Of a stretch of DNA of 64,000 bases, positions 1 through 10,489 are shown one piece after another (the stretch's first letter is position 1; each line of letters starts with the position of its first letter). The stretch lies in assembly GCA_003024785.1 (NCBI GenBank), contig PUQB01000457.1, positions 124,001-188,000 on the forward strand, given 5' to 3'. The position numbers were made by a program, and so were the translations under genes. This stretch comes from Selaginella tamariscina. Lineage: Eukaryota > Streptophyta > Lycopodiopsida > Selaginellales > Selaginellaceae. Under the pieces are notes generated by a model, which was not told the DNA's origin, made no database searches, and saw only the letters and a list, made by a program, of their open reading frames with translations.

Positions 1-193
1 CCTCCAAAACGCAAACACTATAAACACCACCGACTCTCGTGTCTTTAAGAGGCGGTTCACATGTGCCCTCACTCACATATGAAGGTGACTTAATAAAATT
101 TATTTTTAAAAAAAAAATAAATATAAATTAAAATTATGAGTTTTTTAATTATATAAATTTTTTATATAAAATAAATAAAATTAAAAATCTTAC

Positions 194-398
194 TGAAAGA
201 GCAGATATATAATGAAAAATGTTTCGATGTATTAGTTTACAAAAACCCTGCTTATATCAGGAGACTTCCTGCCACGTGGCACACATGCGACACGTGGCGC
301 TGACACATGGGGGCCAGATCACCACCCATGTGTCACTACGCATGTGTGTATATACACATGCGTATATACGGTATATTACTAATATACAGTATCTTACA
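194..398 (-). repeat. 3' LTR of the gypsy element
   Basis: This ~205 bp repeat starts TGAAAGAGCAG and ends CTTACA. It matches 4921-5121 with a few substitutions and small indels. It contains CACGTG (G-box) cores, nested ACACATG/CATGTGT inversions and TATATAC stretches, which could act as LTR promoter elements. Confidence 0.88.
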
Positions 399-415
399 CT
401 ATCCTCCCCTCTGCG

Positions 416-1710
416 GCTGTGTAGATGGTGATGGATCTGATGGTCCTGGATCCGTGTGAGCTGGGCCATCTAAGGTATGACCAAATGTACTCAACGAGTC
501 TCGAACGACAAACCGTTTCATTCGAACCACGTGAACTATCTCAACCTCATGAGATCCCACCAACTGTACTTGATATACCTGAGGACCAACCTTTCGGAGT
601 ACTCGGTAGGGACCAAGCCACTTATGTAATAAACCAGTTGCAAGCCCAGGTGCAGTCAGCTTGGGAAAACGTACCAGGACTAAGTCACCGTCAGCAAAAT
701 CTGGTGGAATTTGATGTCGTGCATTGTAAGAAGATTGCTGCCGCATTTGAGCTCGACCAAGATGTTCAGCAGACTCTGCACGCAGAAGAGGCAAAACAGC
801 ATCCAAATGTCGAGCCCACATCTTTGCATCCTCGGCACGTGGCAGATTCGATGATAACCCCAATTCACTAGGCAACTTAGGATCATATCCATACAATGCC
901 TTGAATGGAGAGATACCAATCGAACTCTGAATGCCTGTTACATAAGCAAATCTCAAACATCGCAAATACCAATCCCAGTCCGTGTGATTGAAGTTCACAT
1001 ACTTCGAGATCATACCCTTGAAGGTCCGATTCAATCGCTCCACCAAACCATCAGTTTGTGGATGATGGAGAGGCAAATGAATGTTTTACCCCTAACCTCT
1101 CACACAACACTCGGAATACCTCTGCAATGAAAGCGGGGCCATTGTCTGATAACATCCGCTCTGGACAAGAATGCTGCAAAACCACATTATCGAACAGAAA
1201 CAAAGCTGTTGACATGGCAGTTGCATCGGAAGAGCACCAACCTCCACCCATCGAGTTAAATAATCGGATACAACAATGATGTACTGGTTACCTTGAGAAG
1301 AACGTGGAAAAGGTCCCATTAAATCCACTGCAATTAACTCAAAAGGGCGAGAGACATTGATGGATTCCAACACCCCATGGCCCGAGTCGTAGAGGAATTC
1401 CGAGTTTGACAAGTGGGACAGCTTTGAATATACCTGATCACATCACCACGCATGCTGGCCAATAAAATGATCGGCGCAGCTTCTCCAACACTCGTTGGTG
1501 ACCAAGATGACCTCCAACAATAGGTGAATCATGATATGCTCGAAGAAGGTGTGGAACATATGTAGAGGGTACAGCCAAACGCCATCTGTCCTCTGGATTT
1601 GTCCCAATAAAATACAATAAACCATCCTGAAGTCGAAACTGAGCATGATATTGTCGAAACCGAGGTTCGGAAGACGGATTGCAAACGCATCGCGTAATTG
1701 CCTCGTCCAT
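416..1710 (-). pseudogene. integrase (gypsy element)
   Basis: The HHCC zinc-binding part (GGHLGHQRVLEKLRRSFYWP) is at 1438-1545. The catalytic core lies in frames 1092-1412 (AVDLMGPFPRS, IIVVSDYLTRWVE) and 399-1076 (HPQTDGLVERLNRTFK). The C-terminal domain contains GDLVLVRFPK and LGPYRVLRKVGPQVYQV. No chromodomain signature is obvious. The core is split by frameshifts near 1090 and 1440. Confidence 0.85.
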
Positions 1711-1779
1711 GGTTCATGTTTTTGAGCATCCTGCCACTGTTCCAAGGATGGTAAGTCGGCATCGAATACCTGAGGGGCT

Positions 1780-3410
1780 TGTATCAAACCGAACGCTGCA
1801 GCTACTGCATGAGCAGGCAAAGTGGAATCGGAGAGGGGTGCTCGAGAAAGTGCATCCGCATCCACCATTGTTCGCCCAGGCCTGTGCACCACCTTAAAGT
1901 TATATACCTGGAGACGTAATGCCCATCTGGCTACGCGACCCACTAAATTCTTCCGTTTTAATAAGGAAGTGACAGCAGCATGATCACACTCCAAAAGTGT
2001 TTCACTCCCATGTAAGTAGGCATGAAGTCGTTCAAAACCCCAAACAGCAGCAAGGCATTCTTTTTCAGTAGTGGAATAATTCCGCTCAGCCGGCGTGAGT
2101 ACTCGACTAATGTAAGCCACCGGGTGTCGAATTGAAGAATCCACAGCATCAGTTTGCATCAATACACCACCAATACCAACATCTGAGGCATCTACTCGTA
2201 AAATGAACGGACGAGTAAAATCTGGGTATTGAAGCAATGGTGGAGTTGTCAGGAACTCTTTTAACTGGTCAAATGCCTGCTGACACCTGCGAGTCCACCT
2301 AAAAGATACCTGTGGATGGAACTAACTCCCGAAGAAGGGGCAGTTCGATCAGTGAGATGATCGATGAATCGACCCAAGTACTGCACCGTGCCCAAGAAAC
2401 GCTGGACTTCCTGTACTGTACGGGACGAGGAACTCTCGAACAGCTCGCAACTTCATTGGATCCACCTGTAAACCCTCTCGAGATATACGGTAACCCAAGT
2501 AAGTGGTGTCGGTCGAACCAAACACACACTTTTCAAGTTTCAACTTCAGGCCAACTTCTCGAAATCGATCAAGAACGCGCCGTACATCACGAATGTGATC
2601 CTCCCAAGAACCAGACCCATGAATGAGCACATCGTCGATAAAATCGGCAGTGATATCAGGCATATCGGAAAGAAGCTCATCCATCATGCGTTGAAAGGTG
2701 GCAGGAGCTGAAGTCAATCCAAAAGGCATGACCAAAAACTCGTAAAGACCAAATGGTGTCCGGAAGGCCGTTTTTGGAATATCCTCCTCAGCCATAGGAA
2801 CCTGCCAATATCCTGATGCCAAATCCAACTTAGTAAACCATCGACTCTGACCCAAACGATCTAATAGATCGGCAGAGTTCGGAAGTGGATAGACATCTTT
2901 GATGGTAACATCGTTAAGAGGTCGGTAATCCACACAAAATCGGAGAGATCCATCAGGCTTGGGAACCAAATGAGGTTCACATGCCCATGGACTCCGTGAC
3001 GGACGACACACTCGTTTACCAATCATATCAGTAACAGCTGTTCGCATGGCTGATAACTCCTTTGGTGACCTGCGTCGAACCGGGACTTTGAAAGGCTTTG
3101 CATTGCCGGTGGGTATACAGTGTCGAGTCTTCACACGTGCACCTTGGGACAGATCAAATTTGAACAAACTTGCATACTGCTTAAGTTGTTCGATGCAGTG
3201 TGCTCGACACTCAGGTGACGGATCCGGCATTTGAACCTGTTGAGATGAACACCACCCCAAGACCGGAATCAAAGGAGCTGTATGCGTGATACAAACAGCA
3301 ACAAGCTTCTCTGGACGTAAAGGAACAGACTGCAGAGACACAGACTCCAAGCGTAATACAGGAGGAGAGAGTGAAAAATCACACATGTACCTTTCGACTG
3401 CTTTAACCAA
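1780..3410 (-). pseudogene. reverse transcriptase and RNase H (gypsy element)
   Basis: The frame 2349-3410 shows classic RT blocks in order: FCVDYRPLND, KLDLASGYWQ, TAFRTPFGLYEF, MPFGLTSAPATFQ and the catalytic FIDD (a variant of YxDD). RNase H follows at about 1780-2237, in a frame starting with FILRVDASDVGIG, then STTEKECLAAVWG and VDADALSR. The two parts are separated by a frameshift between 2237 and 2349. The domain order identifies Ty3/gypsy rather than copia. Confidence 0.88.
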
Positions 3411-3419
3411 TCACATCCC

Positions 3420-3816
3420 AGAATGATGTCAAAGACCTGGGAAGGGACAACCCTAAGAGACCCAGAGGGAAACTTACAGTTGGCACCCAAACCAGCGTAG
3501 TCGAAGTGGTGTACTGTGATACTGCACGAGACTGCCCATTACCATATAAAATGTGCAAGACCTTATCTGCACGTCTTAAGGGTAATGAGCACCGATGCGC
3601 TAGAGAAGTAGTTATGGAAGACATACTGGATCCTGTATCCACAAGCACTGTGACTGAAAGATCATTCACTCGTGCAGAAAATGTGAAAACTGGATGATCT
3701 GGTGGAACTTGCAAACCCTTGATATGCATAGCGGAAAAAACATGGAGGTGAAGTCTTCCATCGCACGGGATCCCTCCGTCGCCCGTACGATTACTGGTTT
3801 TCCGCAACAGATCCAT
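3420..3816 (-). pseudogene. aspartic protease (gypsy element)
   Basis: The minus-strand frame 3403-3816 contains VLVDTGSSMSSIT, the retropepsin active-site motif (DTGS), at about 3590-3640. A hydrophobic strand, FSARVNDLSVTV, precedes it. It lies between the gag zinc knuckle and the reverse transcriptase, as expected for Ty3/gypsy. It is frameshifted relative to the flanking pol. Confidence 0.78.
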
Positions 3817-4868
3817 GCAAGAGAGGCTTCGTCATCTGGAAGCTCATCATCAGACATAATGGCCGCCACAGGCACACCATCCGGAACATATGGTCGCCAG
3901 CCTGGATGTGGTGGACGCCAATCAGGATACACATCGCATGCCCGCCAAGTATGTCCAGGTGCCCAACAGGCCCAACAATGAACTTGATTGGGTCGACCTG
4001 CATTGTTCCGATTCCTCCTGTCACGAATCCGTGGATTTTGACCACCACGGGCAGGTACTGGAGCAGGTGCAGGACGATTTCGTGGAGGTGGTCCACGGGG
4101 TGGGCCCCGAGGTCGACCACGAAAGGCTTGTCGTGCGGGCACATATGCAGCAGCATCAACCTCCATTGGATCAGCACGCTGAACAAGAGGAGCAGGTAAC
4201 CCAAGGGGAACACGGCCCTCACCAGGCACCAACTCAAAACGTTGAGCTAGTGCAAAAGCTTCCTCCAATGTGGTAGGACGAAGAGCCCGAACGAATCGAA
4301 CAAGTTCGGGTCGCATAGTTGGCCATAACATACCGAGCTTAATAAGGCTCAGGCATGTTAGGATATGCACGCCGAACTAAATCCCCGAACCTAATACTGA
4401 ACCGCATAACAGACTCACCAGGATGTTGTCGTATCGCATGCAGTTGTTGGAAAGCATCATCTGAATCCTCAACTTTGCCAAACGTACGTTTGAGGCATTC
4501 CGTTAACCGATTACTATTGGCTTGAATCTCCGCAGCCAATCCATTATACCACTTGAGCGCAGGGCCTTCCAAACATGTAGGGAATTCTCTGAGAGCACGG
4601 GCCTCATCCCAACCATGGTAACGAACAATGACTTGGAAATGATCAAACCAGTGGTATACATCATCTCCCGGATCACCACAAAAAGATCGGGGTCGAACCC
4701 TCGGATTTGTGGCCTGTAAGATGAAGGAGTACTAGAAGCAGATCCCCCGGCATGAGGCTCAGACGGGGAAGAGGAGGACGGACCCTCAACAAAGCGCTCC
4801 AACAACTTAGTTTGTGCATCAATAGCAGTAGCAATAATGCTAAAAGCCGTCTCCATGTTCATTGTCAT
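3750..4868 (-). pseudogene. gag region with zinc knuckle (gypsy element)
   Basis: The minus-strand frames contain a retrotransposon gag segment (4339-4572, with WYNGL and GESVMRFSIRF-type motifs). A basic Arg/Pro-rich stretch follows, then a CCHC zinc knuckle CWACWAPGHTWRAC (C-X2-C-X4-H-X4-C) near 3940-3985. The N-terminal part (4503-4868) and the central part lie in different frames, so at least two frameshifts are present. Gag coats the element RNA and forms particles. This copy cannot make an intact Gag as sequenced. Confidence 0.8.
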
Positions 4869-4920
4869 GGAAACAAAAAAAGAAAAGGCGGAAGAAAGGA
4901 ATACCCAACTTCTCCACCAA

Positions 4921-5121
4921 TGAAAGAGCAGATATTATAAAAAATGTCATGATATTAGTTTACAAAAACCCTGCTTATATACAGGAGACCTCCTGCCACG
5001 TGGCACACATGCGACACGTGGCTGACACATGGGGGCCAGATCACCACCCATGTGTCACTACGCATGTGCGTATATACACATGCGTATATACGGTATATTA
5101 ACTAATATATAGTATCTTACA
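4921..5121 (-). repeat. 5' LTR of the gypsy element
   Basis: Partner of the repeat at 194-398, with the same TG...CA ends and the same CACGTG and TATATAC content. It is the 5' LTR because the coding region reads leftward from it. Confidence 0.88.
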
Positions 5122-5337
5122 TTACCTATTTATATTAATATATTTTAAATTTTAAATGTAAACTTATTATTAATGAAACTTGTAGCAAGAAAAAGCATAT
5201 TTTGATTTTCATAAGGGTGAAAGAATTTAATTTAATCTAGATTTATTTAAAATCTTGCCTTTGAGTAAAATATTAGATATGACCTGGTAAAAGTAAAAGG
5301 ATTTGTTGAGGGTGAGGCACATGTGAACCGCCTCTAA

Positions 5338-8300
5338 GCATTTCGTTGGAATTGGTTTTAAACGTCTCAAATTTAATAATATATTAAATCTGGTTTATTT
5401 AGCATTATTTTAAATAGGATTTACATTTAGGGCATTTTATAAAATCCATATCTATATTCGCCATTTCATATACACTACTATCGATATATATCTTATGAAT
5501 ATTAAAAACATAATCACATATTAATAAATATACTACTAATTATTTTAAATTTATATCTAAATGTATATAGTATTTTAGAGATTATACTTTAACATAAAAT
5601 AGAAAATAGAAAATAGCCCAAAGTTATATAGCTGGAGTTAAAATGAACACTAATACATATACACACCTATGTACATACATACACAGTAAAAAAGTAAAAT
5701 CTTATAGGTTTCCATGTTAGTCTTATATTGGTCCAGGTGGTGGATTCGGCTAGGCATTTATAAGAATTTTAAACTTTTTATTAGAGCATTTTTCAAATGC
5801 ACTGATCTATCTTTATTTTAAATTTAAAACATTACTATGTGTGTCTATATATATATATATATATTATATATATATATATATTCTAATTAGAACGAAGAAA
5901 GCAATGAGTATATATAACATATATACGTATGTCTAAAGGAGATTCTGTAAAAAAATACATTAATTAATTTTAAGCATATACTGTAGAATCTCCTTTAGAC
6001 ATACATATATATATGTTATATGCCTTCTTCGTTCTAATTAGAATTTATATTATTCTAGAGATATATTTTAATATTTTCGTGTTTGATGTAGTAGTATAAT
6101 GTAATTTAAAAAATAATATCTACTTTTGTATATGTTATTCCTATTTACAACAGTGAATCCTATATTATTAAATATGAATTTAATAACAGCTAAAAGTGAA
6201 TTGATGCCATTTTTTATTACAATTGATAAAGGATTGTGGACTGTGAGATTCCACTTATGATAACAATAATAATAATATATATAAGCGATCTTGGCAAACA
6301 TTAACAAATATTTATAAAAGCAGATTCTGAAAAAAATAAACAAAGGGTTTAATAATTGATGAATCAACAAATATAATATGTACACAACATCTCATTTGTT
6401 AAAACTTGTTTAAAAGATGCTAAGGTTAAGCAAGTTTAAGTTTAATTCATTTTACAAGTAATAAATGCCCAAATTTAACATAAATATTATAAAGAAATTG
6501 AATAATTTTATTAAATAGGAAAGCTTATTGTTTTTGGAAGTTTTATGATAATGGCAAGATTAATAAAATCAATCTTTTATAACTTTGGTTCATGTGTTGG
6601 AGATGTTATTAAAGCATTTAAAAAAATTACAAAATGAATTTTCTAAACTAAAGATTTAGAGAATATTCAAGAGATAAATATGATTAAAGTTGTTTACATC
6701 TTTGCACTTTTTAATTAATACTTTCATTCAATTAAATTTAGTATTGTAGAAGTACTCAATTGACACATTTTTTAACATGATATTTAATTATAAGTCATAT
6801 TTAATTAATTTTTTGAAAGGTTCTTAGATAAGTAATAAAGAATGAACAATTAAAAGTTATTAATGAAATTTAAATGTTAAAAATATAAAAGAGTATAAAT
6901 AAGAAAGAAAACTTAAACATTGTTGTGTAATTTAATTTAATTTTATAAAATTGTTTAATAAAGCTCATGGATTTTTATAAAGTTGACAAAATTGTCAATT
7001 TTTTTTAAAATTAATAAATAAATATGTAAAATTTAAAATTTAAATTAACACAAAATGGGTTGGTAAAAATTTCATAAATATAATAGTCATCATCTCTCGA
7101 GTAAGATCATAAAAAAATTAAATATTATGAATTAATTAAATTTGAGACTATTGGGATTGCATAGAGTTGTACAATAATATGTAAAAGAAGTTCTTACAAA
7201 GTTGCACACATTAAAAATAAGTATAAAAATAAATGTTAATATATATGAATTGTTTATTCATAATTAAGTATTTGAAGGATATTCTCTTATAAGAAATGAT
7301 TTGGATTTTTAAAATATTTTCTATAAAGAAAAATTTAAGATAAAAGGAAATTTTTAAAATTAAGAAGAAGAAAAAAGTTTACAAATCACTACATGCGCAA
7401 ATGTTGTCCGGTTATCGATTAATTTTTGAAGTATGTTAAGAAATGAATTGTTTTTATTTGATTACTTCAATATATTTAAAGTTTTATGTTTAAAAATTGA
7501 TCAGTATCCATTGTGTTGTGCTCGGAATGCATTAGTGAAAAAATGAATAATTTATAGCAAATGTTAACTGTTTGTCATGGATTAACAAGTTAAGATTCAT
7601 AATTAGGTTAAAATAATGTTTTTCAAAATAAGTTTTTAAACATGGCATATACTTTAGCTCCAAGCTTGTAAATATTTCAAATTAATCAAGTGCAATAGAA
7701 TTTTCGAGGACATGATATGCAGAGTTAATTTTAATTAATGTTAACTATTATGCATTAATCAAAACTTGAAGACAAAGGAGTCTATAAGTTATTATTGATT
7801 TTTCATTTATCTTTTAATTAATGTTTTTTGTGAGCTAACTAAGTTCAATAAATTTTTTTAATAAAACTTGATAAAGAACTTGAAGATTAAGACATCTCAT
7901 AAACAACTAGTAAATTTAATTAAATGATGGTGCATCATTTACATTTCAAAGTAGTTTTAACTTTGAAATAAAATGGTGATAATCGACAACAATTTCTTGA
8001 CTTGAATTAAGTGTTTTGAAACAAAAGAAGTGAGTTATAAAACATTTTCAAAATATGCTAGATGGATTAGAGAACAGATTTTCATATATGAGGCTTTTTA
8101 ATGGGATGAAGCTCTTTATACCCTCCATAGCTACATGTAAGAAGATGAACACTCTCTTGTGGTTGCAAATGTTAGTTATAAATTTCAACATCACTAATTA
8201 AATTACTTAGTACTACTGTTAATCAAAAAATTCATTAAAGTTTTTTGAAGTTACAAATAAACAAGGAATATGAGATACTTGATATGGTTGTTATCTAAAT

Positions 8301-9270
8301 TAGTAATGGTGGGAACACAGTTTAGCAAATACAATTGCATTTGAATGTGAAGTTTCACTCCAAACAATATTAATGCCCTTGGAAAGCTTACTCTTGTTAT
8401 GTTATGGAATACACACGTTCTTGTGTGTGAATATAAACAGGTATATGTTTGTCCATCTCTATAAAGCCCCACAGTTAGCCGAACAAAAACTAAATGTCAA
8501 CAACATGAGTGTATGATCCGTTGTAAATATATAAATACTTGTACATATGAATATACACACATATGTATATACACATTTATATACATCCATCAGTATATGT
8601 TTCTGGATACACAGTGAATACATGCAACTGCATACTCATATTTTTGTGTGTGTGTGTGTGTGACCAAATGAAAACAAGAGATCGTTAAGAAAATAAAGTT
8701 AACGACATGAAAGTATAATGAGCATGTCTCTAAATATAGACACATATATAAATAATGTATAAGTACATATAAATGGATATGTATGTATATGTCCGTGTGC
8801 GTGCGATATAAATACATGAACACCACGTAAGAGGTCATCTGAACAACGACAAGTCAACAATATAAATGTATGTGTCCTAGTATATATATAAATGTATCTA
8901 CCTATATATACGCATGTATACCTGTATTTACGTACACTCTATGTGTGTGCAGATATATATCATTTCTTTTCCGGGTTAAGCATATTTTCTGGAATCAAAT
9001 TTTACATCCAAATTAAAACTTTTGATCCGACGTTAATATTATGAGAGCATTTTGTAAATCCAGTGTTTAGGTTTTGAGTTGAAAGCTTTATATTATTCAA
9101 GTAAAGTTATAATAGAATTAATTTAAATTTTTACAGTTCTAATCTTATTCACAATTTTAAATAATCAAAAGCACATGATAAAAATAAATAAAATAATCCG
9201 CGTCATTATGGTGGATTGACAGTAAACCATGCCGCAAAAATATACATATTAATTAAACATACTATACAAT
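5338..9270. other. AT-rich intergenic spacer without recognisable genes
   Basis: About 3.9 kb of AT-rich DNA. Only short chance reading frames are present on either strand, and none has a recognisable domain. It contains TA-dinucleotide runs (5850-5880), a hairpin element (5880-6044), a short GT run (8645-8661) and many ATGTATATACACAT-like palindromes between 8500 and 8960. I see no RNA gene. Confidence 0.6.
5880..6044. mobile_element. hairpin-forming MITE-like inverted repeat
   Basis: The left arm (5880-5946) begins ATTCTAATTAGAACGAAGAA and ends GTCTAAAGGAGATTCT. The right arm (5985-6044) is its near-perfect reverse complement, and about 40 bp separates them. The ~165 bp sequence could fold into one long hairpin, typical of a MITE. 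Boundaries and superfamily are uncertain because the flanks are simple TA repeats. An independently formed RNA hairpin precursor is the alternative. Confidence 0.65.
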
Positions 9271-9599
9271 TAACACTAACGTCCACGTGCACGGCTGTAT
9301 GCACACATACTGTTCCTTAGCACAGATCGCCTGCGAGGGACCAACCAAGCCAAGAGACCCATACACACCTCAAAAGGGACAGGTTGAGTGCCGTAGTGCT
9401 CCCGGAAAAACGAGCACCAGGCTTGAACATTGCTCCATCCAGCGATGTCGACAGAGCCAACTCCACAGATCAATAGCAACCTCTACCAGGGCGTCTGTCG
9501 GCAAAGGAAGAAAGTGTGAGGAGCCAGCCTGGAGTCAAGACAGGTGTGACAGACGTGTACACAATGTGATGATACATGTGCACTGAGCGTTTACGACGT

Positions 9600-9683
9600 T
9601 CCAATACTTTGTATATATATATGAGAAAAATCAATATAAAAAAAATGTTAATTAGAAAAACTGATTTGGTATCGGAGTCGTAT
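9600..9683 (+). mobile_element. possible copia 5' end remnant (PBS-like sequence)
   Basis: TGGTATCGGAGTC at 9667-9679 differs by only two bases from the initiator-Met tRNA primer-binding site common in plant Ty1/copia elements. A TATATATATATGAG promoter-like stretch lies upstream (9610-9624). No intact LTR was delimited. The left end of the large DNA element (9684) starts a few bases after the PBS, so that element may have landed in a copia element. Low confidence. Confidence 0.35.
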
Positions 9684-9710
9684 ATGCAAGTTGTAACTAA
9701 AATAGGCATG
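9684..9710 (+). repeat. left terminal inverted repeat of copy 1
   Basis: The core GTTGTAACTAAAATAGGCATG matches the inverse of 24536-24562 and the end of copy 2 at 39172-39198. Subterminal GAATATTC-type sequences follow at both ends. Confidence 0.65.
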
Positions 9711-10489
9711 GCTATAGTCCCTTTCCTAATAATTAACAATTTTAGCTATTTAATTAGCATTTCTAATATTAAAGGAATATTCTTTAGAATATATATTTGA
9801 AAATAGAATATTCTTTAGAATATTCTATTTTGTATTCTACCCTTTAATAAATTATAGCATTCATTGAACAAAATTAATAACATTATAAAAGTAGAATGTA
9901 TTAAATTATATAATAATTGCCTAATATAACAATTAAGGAAGAGCATAAGAGGTACATTATATAAATATTGATGTTGTTATTAAAATATTAATATTTAAAT
10001 ATAACATTATTAATTAAAAATTTGTAGTAGTAAATATATATATAAATCCTATAATAATATAGTCAATCTTCCATATCATTTTTTAAATTTAATAGTTAAG
10101 TATACAATTTGGTACTATTATTAAAGAGTTATATAATTATGAATATTAAATATATAATTTTATAATTTTGTAATTGCTTTAAGCTTCAGAAAACATACAT
10201 TCCCTTGCAGTTTTGTTAATTGTGACTTTATCAACGCTTCTTGACATCCACCCATATCGAATGGATTTAACATTTATAAAAACATGCTGGGTCTTTTTGA
10301 TTGGGAGACCATGTTTTCTCTAGGCATCCATTATATCTTTCGCTCTCCTTCTCGTGTCGCCTTTTTTGTGGTTTGAACCATGCAACCTTAACATAATACT
10401 ATTTTTGTGATTACTTCAGGTGTGTCGATAATTTGACCCATCCAAATAGGCTGATTATATGACGCATCGGAGTAATAGAACCATCATTA

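Larger units (their letters stand above)
194..5121 (-). mobile_element. Ty3/gypsy LTR retrotransposon, complete but decayed
   Basis: A full-length element reads on the minus strand. Two near-identical short LTRs (TG...CA) flank gag, zinc knuckle, aspartic protease, reverse transcriptase, RNase H and integrase, in the gypsy order. Flanking TTAC at 190-193 and 5122-5125 is a probable 4-bp target duplication. A polypurine tract (complement of 399-415, reading GAGGGGAGGA) abuts the 3' LTR. The sequence next to the 5' LTR (below 4921) begins TTGGT on the minus strand but does not clearly match the usual initiator-Met tRNA site. Several frameshifts break the polyprotein. LTR similarity suggests a fairly recent insertion into the surrounding MITE. 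Confidence 0.9.
49..5334. mobile_element. Tourist/PIF-Harbinger-like MITE, split by an LTR retrotransposon
   Basis: Inverted terminal repeats beginning GAGGCGGTTCACATGTGCC occur at 49-75 and, reversed, at 5309-5334. The first ~19 bases match perfectly. Each end is bordered by TAA (46-48 and 5335-5337), the 3-bp TAA/TTA target duplication typical of PIF/Harbinger-Tourist elements. The inside is AT-rich and non-coding. Removing the nested retrotransposon (194-5125, including one copy of its target duplication) leaves about 354 bp, a normal MITE size. The superfamily is inferred from TSD length and TIRs only. Confidence 0.75.

Noticed and set aside
219..871. Plus-strand frames over the gypsy integrase
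   Set aside because: They are shadows of the minus-strand integrase, which has clear domain motifs.
9276..9739. Short frames on both strands at 9.3-9.7 kb
   Set aside because: No domain or splice support. The region is more likely LTR or leader debris next to the PBS-like site.
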